This document shows, in pieces, positions 26,426 to 35,947 of a DNA stretch of 64,000 bases. The translations under genes and the position numbers were made by a program. Below the pieces are notes generated by a model. It was not told the DNA's origin and did no database searches. It saw only the letters and a program-made list of their open reading frames with translations. This DNA is from Pleionea sediminis (GTDB lineage Bacteria > Pseudomonadota > Gammaproteobacteria > Enterobacterales > Kangiellaceae). The stretch covers positions 124,001-188,000 of the forward strand of contig NZ_SUNB01000002.1 in NCBI RefSeq assembly GCF_007570825.1, in the 5' to 3' direction. Numbering within the stretch: position 1 is the stretch's first letter; each line of letters starts with the position of its first letter.

Positions 26426-28405
26426 TTAAGAATCCAACTTCAAATGGCTAACATTTCGTTTAAAGCGGTCGTAGACAACACCTTCGGTTCCCAAACTCTC
26501 GCGATAACGTAACGCATGGTAATCTCGGACGATAGGCATTAATTTATCACGCCATTCTGGGCGAGTTTCTAATACTCGATGGACAAAACTTAAACAACCT
26601 TCCGACGGTTTCTTTTCAAACTTTTCGCGCGCGAGCTTTCTAAGAAAACGTAGATAAGCCTCACCCACCTTATCCAACTTTTGAGTTTCACCACGAAATT
26701 TTCGCGCTATATAGTAAAACAGGAACCCGATGACCGTCAGAACGATTAAGTATAAATAGGGTCGAGGAATTTTATCTAAATACAAAAAGCTCATAAAATC
26801 CCATTGCCGGGATTGATTAAAATCAAGCACCCACTCTTGCCAAAAGCTATTCACACTATCGACCCACTGCTCAAGTAGGTCAAACGTGCCAATCTCTAAT
26901 TTCATGGCTTCAGGCAAAGCATCAAATAAAAATCCTCGACTTTCAACTTCTTGTAATAGAGATTCGTCGATACGAGAAGGATCAATCGCTGCCGTCGGAT
27001 CTATTCGTGTCCAGCCGTTACCTTGACTCCAATATTCCAACCAGGCATGAGCATCTTTTTGCGATATTAAAAAATAATCACCAACTTGATTGTACCGACC
27101 GCCTTGATAGCCAACAACAATCCGCGCTGGGATGCCAACAGCTCTCAACATCAGTGTCACACTGCTCGCATAATGCTCACAAAATCCCGACTGCTTCTCA
27201 AACCAAAAATCATCGACCATATTTTCGCGCATAATCGGCGGAGTCAAAGTGTAGTAATAAGGTTCGGTATTAATTCGTTGTAAGAGAAAGTCGATAAAAC
27301 CTTTATCTGAATTGAAACGCGTATATTGTTCTCTCGCCCATTGTACCGAAAGCGGATTACTGTCTTTTGGAATCGCTAAATTGACTTGGCGAACAATATC
27401 CGGAAGATTAAATCCGTATTGAACATTTGGTGCACTGGTAACCTGATATCTTACTCGGTCAGTAATTCGCGTTTGCGAAGTCAACGTCATATCACCCAAT
27501 AGCGTGGCAGCTTCCGAAAACTCCACCGGTGCATTTAATGCAAACAACCAGCGTTGCTGCGTTGGCTCAAGCGAAACACTATAAGTTAATAAATTATCGG
27601 ATTTCATTTGAAAATCCAACGGCTGTTTCCGTGTTAAATTACTAACGCTCCAACTCAACCCATCAAACTTTTCAAATACTAACCCTCGCCAATAAAATTG
27701 AATAGATTGCGGGGGAGGTTTATCAAAACGAACACGAAACGCTGGTTCATCCAAAAGATTTAAAGAATTAATATCACCCGGCGTCATCATGTCAGAAAAG
27801 CCAGAGCCAGCTAGTGACTGATTGGGCATTCGCCATAAAGGACCAGGTAAACGTGGAAAAAATAGGAAAAACACAATGACAATAGGCAAGGCATACGCCA
27901 ATAACTTAACACTGGGCTTCCAAGAAACGCGTTTGGCCGATACCGAATTAAAAATCATCAAATGATAAACAATCATGCCATAGGCAAAAAACATATAACC
28001 CAAAACAAAAAATGACTCGGTGAATAAAAACACCATTGAGTGAACAAAAAAACCTAACGTGATGAGTAAATTTAGGTCTCGATATTTTTCCGACTCAAGA
28101 ATTTTCAAACTGTACATCACTACGATGAGTGAGACGCCAGCTTCTTTACCTCGAAAAGTTCCAAATTGTACAAAGACATAAATGGCCGCTCCGATACTGA
28201 TTGCAGACAATACCCAACGATTGAGTTTTGGCGAGTAGTTGCGGTAAGAACAATAAAAGACCCAAAGCAAAGGAGCTAAAGAAATTAAACTGGCTATGAG
28301 AGGAATAAATAAATATAGCGGCGCCAACACTAACAACTGAATAACGACCAGCCGCAATTTGGTAGGCGCGTGAATAATACGTTGGCTTTCAGGTAAGATT
28401 AACAT
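26426..28405 (-). CDS. TgpA-like membrane transglutaminase-domain protein
   Basis: A 659-residue protein. The N-terminal ~190 residues form about six membrane helices (DUF3488). A large periplasmic part contains a transglutaminase core with an intact Cys/His/Asp triad: SGFCEHYASSVTLMLRAVGIPARIVVGYQGG, KDAHAWLEYW and RIDPTAA (about residues 405-470). A further membrane helix near residue 550-570 precedes a cytoplasmic DUF4129-like tail. TgpA is an essential periplasmic-facing protease/transglutaminase in P. aeruginosa. It is third in the moxR-DUF58-tgpA unit, two bases after the DUF58 gene. Confidence 0.92.
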   Translation of the reverse strand: MLILPESQRIIHAPTKLRLVVIQLLVLAPLYLFIPLIASLISLAPLLWVFYCSYRNYSPKLNRWVLSAISIGAAIYVFVQFGTFRGKEAGVSLIVVMYSLKILESEKYRDLNLLITLGFFVHSMVFLFTESFFVLGYMFFAYGMIVYHLMIFNSVSAKRVSWKPSVKLLAYALPIVIVFFLFFPRLPGPLWRMPNQSLAGSGFSDMMTPGDINSLNLLDEPAFRVRFDKPPPQSIQFYWRGLVFEKFDGLSWSVSNLTRKQPLDFQMKSDNLLTYSVSLEPTQQRWLFALNAPVEFSEAATLLGDMTLTSQTRITDRVRYQVTSAPNVQYGFNLPDIVRQVNLAIPKDSNPLSVQWAREQYTRFNSDKGFIDFLLQRINTEPYYYTLTPPIMRENMVDDFWFEKQSGFCEHYASSVTLMLRAVGIPARIVVGYQGGRYNQVGDYFLISQKDAHAWLEYWSQGNGWTRIDPTAAIDPSRIDESLLQEVESRGFLFDALPEAMKLEIGTFDLLEQWVDSVNSFWQEWVLDFNQSRQWDFMSFLYLDKIPRPYLYLIVLTVIGFLFYYIARKFRGETQKLDKVGEAYLRFLRKLAREKFEKKPSEGCLSFVHRVLETRPEWRDKLMPIVRDYHALRYRESLGTEGVVYDRFKRNVSHLKLDS

Positions 28406-28407
28406 AA

Positions 28408-29352
28408 TTACAATTTAGCTAGCGCCGTTAAACAACGATGCAAATGCTCGTCGCCTTGTTCAGGCTCTATCATTTGCCCCGGCAACTGCAATCCAAATAC
28501 ACTATTATCTTTATTCGCTTGTAAACACAAATAACAAAGATACGATAGCCTTTTTTCAGTATCTCTTGTTTCAAATGCATCAAAATCAAAAATGTAAGGG
28601 TTGGATTGATAATCAACAAATTGCTTTGTTTGTAATCCTTTACCACTGGCAAAACTTTTCCAATGAATGCGCGACAAAGAGTCACCTTTCTGGTAAGTCT
28701 TTAACCCGTAGTAATCTTCTGTTCCTACTCGAACCATCTCTTCATTTTCGCTACCGCGTCCTGCATTATTTGCATTGTAACTGTCTGGCTCAATGGGCGT
28801 CGGATAAACAATATAGTGAGTGTCAAAAAACAACCAACTCCAAGCCTGTAGAAAGCCAAACGGATAATAGGTTTTGCATTGAACTTTCGGCAACAAGAAC
28901 TCGCCTCTTCGTTGACACGGCAAACTAATTTCCTGACGATTTTCAGATTCAGACTCTATATCCAAAGTTTGTATGTTCTGTCCTTTAAAACCAACACCAA
29001 TTGCGTAGTGCTCTTTTTTTGAATATACCGTGAGTGACAATCGCAAGTTCTCATGACAAAAAGCAGGTTTGGGAGGATGACAAGCAATCGTTAAACCCAC
29101 TAAATTATTATAGGTTAGAAGAATTGCCAATAACCCAATAGTCATGGATAAAAAAGTAGCGACAAAGATTAAATTATTTTGGTAATTTGTTGCACCGACT
29201 CCCATCAAAATAACAGTCAGCAGCAATAAAAAACCGTATCGGGTTGGAAATATGTAAGTATTTTTCTGATTTAATGCGATGGTATTCGCACGCGGAGCAC
29301 GCGCTTTCTGCCAAACTTCAATTTTATTGAGAAATGCATTTTTAATGCTCAT
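28408..29352 (-). CDS. DUF58 membrane protein (TgpA partner)
   Basis: A 314-residue protein with two close membrane helices at about residues 36-80, then a soluble part. The DUF58 core is visible as TEDYYGLKTYQKGDSLSRIHWKSFASGKGLQTKQF (about 205-240). Unlike the DUF58 protein at 36935 it lacks a clear DxSxS metal site. It lies between a MoxR ATPase and TgpA with gaps of 8 and 2 bases, so the three are one operon and probably one functional unit. Confidence 0.9.
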   Translation of the reverse strand: MSIKNAFLNKIEVWQKARAPRANTIALNQKNTYIFPTRYGFLLLLTVILMGVGATNYQNNLIFVATFLSMTIGLLAILLTYNNLVGLTIACHPPKPAFCHENLRLSLTVYSKKEHYAIGVGFKGQNIQTLDIESESENRQEISLPCQRRGEFLLPKVQCKTYYPFGFLQAWSWLFFDTHYIVYPTPIEPDSYNANNAGRGSENEEMVRVGTEDYYGLKTYQKGDSLSRIHWKSFASGKGLQTKQFVDYQSNPYIFDFDAFETRDTEKRLSYLCYLCLQANKDNSVFGLQLPGQMIEPEQGDEHLHRCLTALAKL

Positions 29353-29360
29353 GAAATAGC

Positions 29361-30278
29361 TTAATGTGGTACGGCTGTGTTCTGTAAAATACTTTCTGCA
29401 ACATCATTTCCATCCAGCTGACTGCTCCCAGATGTCATGAGACGATGCCCAACAACCGGCACAAATACCCGTTGCACATCTTCTGGAATTACATAATCTC
29501 GACTTTGTAGCCAAGCGTGTGCTTTTGACGCTTGCGATAACGCTAAACCGGCACGTGGCGAAACACCATGCACCAACTCCGGAGACTGTCGCGTTTGCAC
29601 AACCAATTTTAGAAGATAATCGGCCACACTATCGCTAAGAGGAATATTTTTAATCGTAGACTGAATAGAAACCAATTCTTCTGGTGCCATTTGAGCTTGC
29701 ACGGTGTTAGCAAAACTTCGGTTTTCACCGTTCAATAACAAGGACTTTTCAATTTCCGGATGCGGATACCCTAAAGACAAGCGTAATAAAAATCGATCGA
29801 GCTGGGACTCGGGCAAAGGGTAGGTTCCCAATTGATGAGATGGATTTTGCGTTGCAATAACGAAAAAAGGTTCCGGTAAATTCCGTGTTTCTCCCTCAAT
29901 GGTTACTTGATGCTCTTCCATCGCCTCAAGCAGCGCACTTTGTGATTTAGGGGTTGCACGATTAATTTCGTCAGCTAATACCACTTGCGAAAAAATGGGC
30001 CCTGGATGAAACGTAAATGCCTGAGTATTTTTATCGTAAATCGCCGAGCCAGTAATATCAGCGGGGAGAAGATCGGATGTAAATTGAATGCGTTGAAACT
30101 CCAATCCAAACACTCTCGAGATCGCATGGGCTAAGGTTGTCTTCCCCATTCCAGGTAAATCTTCAATTAAAATATGCCCTTTTGCCAACAGGCAAATAAC
30201 GGCTAACTCAACTTGTGATTCTTTACCCAGAATAACTTTATTTAATGTGGCTTGTATCGATTGAATCTTATCTCGCAT
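29361..30278 (-). CDS. MoxR-family AAA+ ATPase
   Basis: A 305-residue AAA+ ATPase of the MoxR group. Walker A is EDLPGMGKTTLAHAI (about residues 38-50), Walker B is VVLADEINRATPKSQSALLEAMEE, the sensor region is FFVIATQNPSHQLGTYPLPESQLDRFLLRL, and GVSPRAGLALSQASKAHAWL lies in the lid domain. MoxR ATPases act as chaperones maturing partner complexes, often with VWA proteins. First gene of the moxR-DUF58-tgpA operon. Confidence 0.93.
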   Translation of the reverse strand: MRDKIQSIQATLNKVILGKESQVELAVICLLAKGHILIEDLPGMGKTTLAHAISRVFGLEFQRIQFTSDLLPADITGSAIYDKNTQAFTFHPGPIFSQVVLADEINRATPKSQSALLEAMEEHQVTIEGETRNLPEPFFVIATQNPSHQLGTYPLPESQLDRFLLRLSLGYPHPEIEKSLLLNGENRSFANTVQAQMAPEELVSIQSTIKNIPLSDSVADYLLKLVVQTRQSPELVHGVSPRAGLALSQASKAHAWLQSRDYVIPEDVQRVFVPVVGHRLMTSGSSQLDGNDVAESILQNTAVPH

Positions 30279-30376
30279 AGTAACTCACGGTTTTGAATTG
30301 TGAAATTTTATCGATAAATTTATAATTCTCAGATATCGCAACTCAATTCGTTCGACGACCAGTACTCATTCAGCAA

Positions 30377-31651
30377 CTACTCAATCAGCAAAATACCAAT
30401 ATCTCTGACATTTGTTCGCCCCGGAGCCCAATCTATAATCGAATCAATAGCTTCCAACCCAGTATAGCTGTTAAATTCCGTTAAAAGTAGTACCGGGTCA
30501 CAACCCTTATCAATAAGTTTTTGCCAAGTTTGATTATCGACATAAGCGCCCGCAGCGCCTGAGTTACCGTCAAAACCATCGGAGGCAATGGTCACAAATT
30601 GAATCGGCTTTGAATAGTTGCGAATGATTTGTGCGACGAGCAAAGCCGAGTGTAAATTTCTACCTCCTATTCCAGTATCCTCGGGCAAATCTAGATACGT
30701 CTCACCATGAAATAAATACACGCCTTTGACTGACTTTTTGATCAGTGAGTGAATGCGTCCGACATAACTGGCTACACTCTCATCGATCTCCACAATATTG
30801 ATTTCGGTATGCCCATTGAGTTTAAACATTCCTGCTATCGCTTCGCAAAGCTGTAAACTGTTACCAATGCATTGAGACTGACACAATAATCTTTCGGATG
30901 CTTCATCCTCTTTTCTGTTAAGTTGCACGTTCGTTAGACATTTTAAAACTTCATTAGGCAGCAAATCAGTTTTCAAATTGATGGGCTTTGGAAACAATAA
31001 TCCTGAACCAACCAGACTCGGATCATCTCCAGCAACATCCGATAACATTAACTGAAGTAATGACGAGTTTTCAGGAAAGTAATTGAGCAATCCACCATTT
31101 TTGATCTTCGAAAACCGTTTTCGAAGATCATTCATGACTTCAATTGGCAGCGCATGGCGCAACATTAATTCATTCAGACGAAAAATTTCTGTCAGACCAT
31201 GTTGCTCTTTTAAAACTTCCACCAATGCAGAGGATCCACCGGACATAAGGATGAGCCAATTTTTTGGTGTCGGTTGTGATTGGATAAATTGCACAAGCTT
31301 TTTGCCTGCGATTAAAGAACGTTTATCAGGAACAGGGTGACTTGACACTATTAACTTTGGAACGGGTAATGAATTTGCAATTGCTTTCCAATCGTTATCA
31401 AGCTTACGCTCAATATCCAAAGAGTAACCTTCTGGAAAAATAATCAGCGCTTTATCAATTCTCGCCGCCAAACTTTGCAATCCGAAATACATCGAAACAG
31501 CAGCTTTGCCAATAGCAATCACGTTAAAGCATTCATTATGAAAAATATTGGGGTGAATTAACAGGTACTCTTTAACCAGTTCCCGTGCATCATTGTTAAC
31601 GAGTACCGTGTGAATTTCTGTAATTAAAGATTCTTTTACCAGGAGAGACAA
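30377..31651 (-). CDS. Glycerate 2-kinase (GckA/TtuD type, MOFRL)
   Basis: A 424-residue protein with an N-terminal DUF4147/GckA domain (VIAIGKAAVSMYFGLQS, SSHPVPDKRSLIAGKKLVQFI, LMSGGSSALVEV, LMLSDVAGDDPSLVGSGL) and a C-terminal MOFRL domain (FVTIASDGFDGNSGAAGAYVD). It should phosphorylate D-glycerate to 2-phosphoglycerate. The only credible start is TTG at 31651; no Shine-Dalgarno precedes it. It is in the same frame as the small upstream membrane-protein gene, whose TGA is 9 bases before the TTG, so re-initiation after that stop is likely. The protein is somewhat divergent from typical members. Confidence 0.85.
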   Translation of the reverse strand: MSLLVKESLITEIHTVLVNNDARELVKEYLLIHPNIFHNECFNVIAIGKAAVSMYFGLQSLAARIDKALIIFPEGYSLDIERKLDNDWKAIANSLPVPKLIVSSHPVPDKRSLIAGKKLVQFIQSQPTPKNWLILMSGGSSALVEVLKEQHGLTEIFRLNELMLRHALPIEVMNDLRKRFSKIKNGGLLNYFPENSSLLQLMLSDVAGDDPSLVGSGLLFPKPINLKTDLLPNEVLKCLTNVQLNRKEDEASERLLCQSQCIGNSLQLCEAIAGMFKLNGHTEINIVEIDESVASYVGRIHSLIKKSVKGVYLFHGETYLDLPEDTGIGGRNLHSALLVAQIIRNYSKPIQFVTIASDGFDGNSGAAGAYVDNQTWQKLIDKGCDPVLLLTEFNSYTGLEAIDSIIDWAPGRTNVRDIGILLIE

Positions 31652-31660
31652 TGAAAAAGA

Positions 31661-31939
31661 TCAATGTGAAAAGTTAAGAACGTTTAACATGGAAGAAAGC
31701 AAAACTCCAACGGTACCAAACACAATCCAATTAAAACTGACATTAGCAACCGTGAATAAATAGTAAAGCTTATCTCTCTTCGCAATATCCAAACCAATCC
31801 ACATAAGGCTAAAACACGAAATTGCGTACACAGCAATACCAGAAAGCCAAGCCCAATGGCTCTTGGGCCACTCTATTGCATAGCTTAAAACTAATAATGC
31901 CTGTAAAACGACAATTATCCAGAAAATCCTTTGCATCAT
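31661..31939 (-). CDS. Small membrane protein upstream of the glycerate kinase
   Basis: A 92-residue protein with three hydrophobic segments (about 5-22, 30-48 and 62-85) beginning MMQRIFWIIVV. No family recognised and no clear Shine-Dalgarno. It ends 9 bases before the TTG of the glycerate kinase, in the same frame, which suggests translational coupling. Coding status is supported mainly by clean transmembrane periodicity and position. Confidence 0.6.
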   Translation of the reverse strand: MMQRIFWIIVVLQALLVLSYAIEWPKSHWAWLSGIAVYAISCFSLMWIGLDIAKRDKLYYLFTVANVSFNWIVFGTVGVLLSSMLNVLNFSH

Positions 31940-32102
31940 ACGTTTAGCATTTGTGGTCTACTGAATTAGAATATTATTCCCATTAGTCGAAATAGTAGCT
32001 TAATTGAACATACTTTTAAACTAAGATAAGACCTGAAGCTACCATATAGAATGAAAATGAATAAAAACTCTATTAATGCCCTTAGGCTAACCAAGGATTA
32101 AT

Positions 32103-32134
32103 AAAAAAACCAAGGCATTAAGCCTTGGTTTTTT
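32103..32134. terminator. Terminator of the fadIJ operon
   Basis: Stem AAAACCAAGGC (32106-32116) / GCCTTGGTTTT (32122-32132), loop ATTAA, with A-run and T-run on either side. It lies about 30 bases beyond the fadJ stop. Confidence 0.9.
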
Positions 32135-32161
32135 ATGTATTAACAGTAAATTGATGAAAAT

Positions 32162-34336
32162 TTATTCGTAATACGCTTTTTCGTTTTCTGCCATGCTAAC
32201 CAAAACAGGTGCCGGTTCAAAACGTTCACCACATTTGTCTTGATAGTATTTCAACCGTTCGACAATCGTTTTCACACTTTTTTCATCCATATATCGGAAT
32301 GGTCCACCAAGAAATGGAGGAAAACCGATACCAAATACGGCACCGATATCACCGTCACGAGCACTTCGGATAATTCCTTCATCCAAACAACGAGCAGCCT
32401 CGTTAACCATCATCAAAACACAGCGCTCAACGATGTCATCTTCTGGAATACGAGTTCCGGGCTTAACCCCCAAGAGTTTGTACACACTTTCATCAACCAG
32501 TTTTTCACCCTTCTTACCACCGTATTGATAGAACCCCTTTCCATTTTTACGACCTTTACGGTCATCATTTTTCAACTTATCGAACATTTTTGGCGGTGTC
32601 ATACGACTGCCAAATGCATTTTCAAGAATGGGAGAAACTTTAGTCGCTACATCAATACCGACTTCATCTAACAATGTCATTGGTCCCACCGGAAATCCAG
32701 TTTTGACCAAAGCTTTATCGATGAGATCAACACCAACGCCTTCTGATAAAAGATAAGCAGCTTCATTCATATAGGGCGCTAAAATTCGATTGACGTAAAA
32801 TCCAGCACCGTCATTTACGACGATGACTGTCTTGCCTTGCTTTTTACCAAACTCCACACAAGTAGCAATAACATCATCACTTGTTTTATCAGTTTTAATA
32901 ATTTCCAGTAGCGGCATTTTTTCTACGGGAGAAAAATAATGCAGTCCAATCACTTGTTCTGGACGTGAGCTGGCTTTTGTAATTTCAGCAATCGGAATGG
33001 ACGATGTATTGGTCGCAAAAATGGTGTTATCCGAACAATGGGTTTCAACCTCTTTGACCATTTGATGTTTCAAATCCAAATCTTCAAATACGGCTTCAAT
33101 CACCATATCAACACCTTTAAAGCCAGTATAATCAACTCCGCCGGTTAACATCGATTGAACTTTAGCCGCTTCAATTTTCGAATACTGTTTACGCTTCAGT
33201 TTTTTCTTCAGGATACTCCAGTTGTACTTCATGGCATTGTTAACGCCTTCCATCGATACATCCTTAAGACGCACAGGAATGCCCGCTTTTTCGACGGTAA
33301 CCGAGGCTATCCCCGCACCCATCAAGCCGCCGCCTAAAACACCAACTCGTGAAATATCTTTCACCGCGGCTGAACCATCGACACCAGAATCTTTTTTCAT
33401 TTCCGTCGTCGCGAAAAAGATCCCCATCAACTGTTTGGCAACCGGCGTCATCACCAACTCACCGAAATAACGCGCTTCAACTTCCAGGCCTTTTTCAAAA
33501 CCATGCTCAGCGCCCATTTCAATACATTCAATGATTTTCAATGGGGCTGGATAATTGCCTTTGGTTTTTCCTTGAACCGTTTTGCGGGCTTTATCAAAAA
33601 TTATTTTTCGACCAAAACTATTACTTTCTAGCGCAAGCTCTTGCGCGCCAGATGCGTTCATTGCGTTTTTCCAGTTCATCGGACGATCGTCACACGACTT
33701 TGACCAACGACCGGCTTTTGACATTGCCAATACACGTTTCTCGGCGGCTTTCATCAAGTTAGCCACTGGCACAATTTCATTAACAAGTCCGGCTTTTTTA
33801 GCGCGACGTGCATTCAATTGCTTGCCTGTTAACATCAAATCTAAGGCCGTCGCTATTCCGGTCAGTCGTGGCATACGCTGCGTGCCACCACTACCTGGCA
33901 AGACGCCTAACTGAACTTCAGGCAGTCCAAGTTTTGTTTTTGGGTTATCGGTACACACACGCTGATGACATGCCATTGCGAGTTCCAATCCACCGCCTAA
34001 ACAAGCACCATCAATCGCTGCAACCGTCGGTATATTTAACTGCTCTAAACGATTAAAAATATCCTGCCCCGCTTTGGATAACTCTGCAGCCTCATTTTCG
34101 CTGGTAACCGCTTCTAACATTGAAATATCTGCGCCAGCAACAAAACTTCCTGGCTTACCGGAAGTGATGATCAAACCAACCACATTTTGATTTTCAATTT
34201 CATTTAACAAAGTTGCAATTTCATCAACAAATTCTTTTTTGAGCGTATTTTGCGTATCGCCGGGAACATCAATGGTAATGATGCCAATTTGCTGATCGTT
34301 TGTTTGAAACTGGAACGCACTCTTATTGTTACTCAT
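32162..34336 (-). CDS. fadJ: Fatty acid oxidation complex alpha subunit (enoyl-CoA hydratase / 3-hydroxyacyl-CoA dehydrogenase)
   Basis: A 724-residue bifunctional protein. The N-terminal crotonase domain has SGKPGSFVAGADISML and DGACLGGGLELAMACH, with the catalytic Glu region PEVQLGVLPGSGGTQRM. The NAD-binding motif is VGVLGGGLMGAGIASV (about residue 335), followed by GLHYFSPVEKMPLLEI and NDGAGFYVNRIL of 3-hydroxyacyl-CoA dehydrogenase. The C-terminal repeat carries GFPPFLGGPFRYMD. GGAGG precedes the ATG by 7 bases, and the ATG overlaps the fadI stop (TAATG). The pairing with a FadI-type thiolase makes FadJ more likely than FadB. Confidence 0.93.
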   Translation of the reverse strand: MSNNKSAFQFQTNDQQIGIITIDVPGDTQNTLKKEFVDEIATLLNEIENQNVVGLIITSGKPGSFVAGADISMLEAVTSENEAAELSKAGQDIFNRLEQLNIPTVAAIDGACLGGGLELAMACHQRVCTDNPKTKLGLPEVQLGVLPGSGGTQRMPRLTGIATALDLMLTGKQLNARRAKKAGLVNEIVPVANLMKAAEKRVLAMSKAGRWSKSCDDRPMNWKNAMNASGAQELALESNSFGRKIIFDKARKTVQGKTKGNYPAPLKIIECIEMGAEHGFEKGLEVEARYFGELVMTPVAKQLMGIFFATTEMKKDSGVDGSAAVKDISRVGVLGGGLMGAGIASVTVEKAGIPVRLKDVSMEGVNNAMKYNWSILKKKLKRKQYSKIEAAKVQSMLTGGVDYTGFKGVDMVIEAVFEDLDLKHQMVKEVETHCSDNTIFATNTSSIPIAEITKASSRPEQVIGLHYFSPVEKMPLLEIIKTDKTSDDVIATCVEFGKKQGKTVIVVNDGAGFYVNRILAPYMNEAAYLLSEGVGVDLIDKALVKTGFPVGPMTLLDEVGIDVATKVSPILENAFGSRMTPPKMFDKLKNDDRKGRKNGKGFYQYGGKKGEKLVDESVYKLLGVKPGTRIPEDDIVERCVLMMVNEAARCLDEGIIRSARDGDIGAVFGIGFPPFLGGPFRYMDEKSVKTIVERLKYYQDKCGERFEPAPVLVSMAENEKAYYE

Positions 34337-35718
34337 TATTCAACCTCCAGAATCATTGCCGCGCCAAGTCCTCCTGCAGCACAAGCAGTCGTTAACGCAG
34401 TTCCACCACCGCGTCGTTTTAATTCATTTAACATCTGCGTGATTAAACGCGCGCCTGTTGCAGCAAATGGATGACCATAGGCCAAGCTACCACCCAGAAC
34501 GTTAAACTTATCCATATCGATTTCACCAATCGCCGCACTGCGATTGAGTTTTTCTTTAGCAAACTCTTTAGACGCAAATGCTTTTACGTTGCACAAAGTT
34601 TGCGCTGCAAAAGCTTCGTGCATTTCAATTAGATCGAGATCGCTCAGTTTCATACCGGCTCGATCAAGCGCAATCGGAGTCGCATAGGAAGGCCCCATCA
34701 ACATATCCCTAGTCGCATCAATGGCAGAGAAACCATAGCTTTTAATATAACCCAACACTTCATAACCGAGTTCTTTCGCACGTGACTCACTCATCATCAG
34801 AAGTGCTGCAGCACCATCGGTTAATGGCGTACTGTTTGCCGCGGTTAAAGTGCCGTGCTTTCTGTCGAAACAAGGTCTTAATTTCGCATAACCTTCTAAC
34901 TTAGAATCAAAACGAATGTTGTTATCGATACGCATCCCTTTTTTGTAGGGTGGAACAAAAGCCGTCATCACTTCATCATCTAACTTACCATCATTCCAGG
35001 CTTGCGCAGCCAAAGTATGCGAACGATGCGCCAATTCATCTTGTTCTTCTCGAGTAATGCCATGATCACGCGCCATTTGCTCGGCGTTGTCACCCATGGT
35101 TAACCCTGTAGAGTACTCTTTAATCGCAGGAGGAACCGGCATTAAATCTTTCGGACGAATTTTTGAAATTAGTTTCAGCCGTTGACCCATAGTTTTTGCT
35201 TTACCCAAATCCATTAAGATTTGACCGAGCTTTCGAGAAACGCCAATTGGCACGACGGATGATGAATCAGCACCGCCGGCAATGGCAACAGATACGGTGC
35301 CCGCCATGATTGATTCAGCTACATTAACTGCCGATTGAAAACTGGTAGCACAGGCTCGAGTTACCGAATAAGCATCGGTATTCACATTCATGCCTGTTCC
35401 CAAAACAATTTCACGGGCAATGTTAGGCGCATCAGGCATGGTAATTACTTGACCGTAAACCAATTGCTCAATCAAATTCGGATCAATTTCAGTTTGCGCC
35501 ATTAATTCGTTAACAACAAGCTTACCCAGATCTACCGCGTTCATCCCACGATAATGAGTTAACTGACGGGCAAATGGTGTACGCAGCCCTTTGACTATCG
35601 CTACTCGGTCACCCTTTGATGCTTTCCGAGTTGCTTTTTTCGCTTTAGGTTTTGCTTTGGCTTTCGGTTTGACTGATTCTTCTTCAGCCGGCTTTGTATC
35701 TTCAATTTCGCTCGACAT
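34336..35718 (-). CDS. fadI: Acetyl-CoA acyltransferase (FadI-type thiolase) with a Lys/Ala-rich N-terminal tail
   Basis: A 460-residue thiolase II. The catalytic Cys is in [17 protein letters not shown], His in [17 protein letters not shown], and the second Cys in [37 protein letters not shown] matches E. coli FadI closely. E. coli FadI is 436 residues; the extra length is an N-terminal tail rich in Lys, Ala and Pro (residues ~16-36, [20 protein letters not shown]), which resembles histone H1-like tails. It cleaves 3-ketoacyl-CoA in beta-oxidation. It is first in the fadI-fadJ operon. Confidence 0.94.
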   Translation of the reverse strand: MSSEIEDTKPAEEESVKPKAKAKPKAKKATRKASKGDRVAIVKGLRTPFARQLTHYRGMNAVDLGKLVVNELMAQTEIDPNLIEQLVYGQVITMPDAPNIAREIVLGTGMNVNTDAYSVTRACATSFQSAVNVAESIMAGTVSVAIAGGADSSSVVPIGVSRKLGQILMDLGKAKTMGQRLKLISKIRPKDLMPVPPAIKEYSTGLTMGDNAEQMARDHGITREEQDELAHRSHTLAAQAWNDGKLDDEVMTAFVPPYKKGMRIDNNIRFDSKLEGYAKLRPCFDRKHGTLTAANSTPLTDGAAALLMMSESRAKELGYEVLGYIKSYGFSAIDATRDMLMGPSYATPIALDRAGMKLSDLDLIEMHEAFAAQTLCNVKAFASKEFAKEKLNRSAAIGEIDMDKFNVLGGSLAYGHPFAATGARLITQMLNELKRRGGGTALTTACAAGGLGAAMILEVE

Positions 35719-35785
35719 GATTTATTATCTCAACAATTATTTCGGTTTGCCTTGAGTTTAGACTCTACTCCATTTTAATTCGACT

Positions 35786-35803
35786 TTCAAACAAGTGTTT
35801 AAA
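35786..35803. promoter_or_regulatory. PsrA-like operator upstream of fadIJ
   Basis: TTCAAACAAGTGTTTAAA is a near-perfect palindrome (arms TTCAAAC and GTTTAAA, 4-base centre) fitting the PsrA box (G/C)AAAC-N2-4-GTTT(G/C) at all but the final base. It lies 68-85 bases before the fadI ATG, next to a candidate minus-strand -10 TAAAAT (35772-35777), as expected of a repressor site released by long-chain acyl signals. Confidence 0.5.
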
Positions 35804-35947
35804 TTGACTGTTTTGATTGCTAAAATTATTGGTTGTCGCAATTTGTTGCAAACTCAACAAATTCTATTCTGAATAAAACTGGAATTTTGTTGTCCAATCC
35901 GATACAACATACACCCCATTAATGCTTAAGGTGCAAGAAGTTAGACG

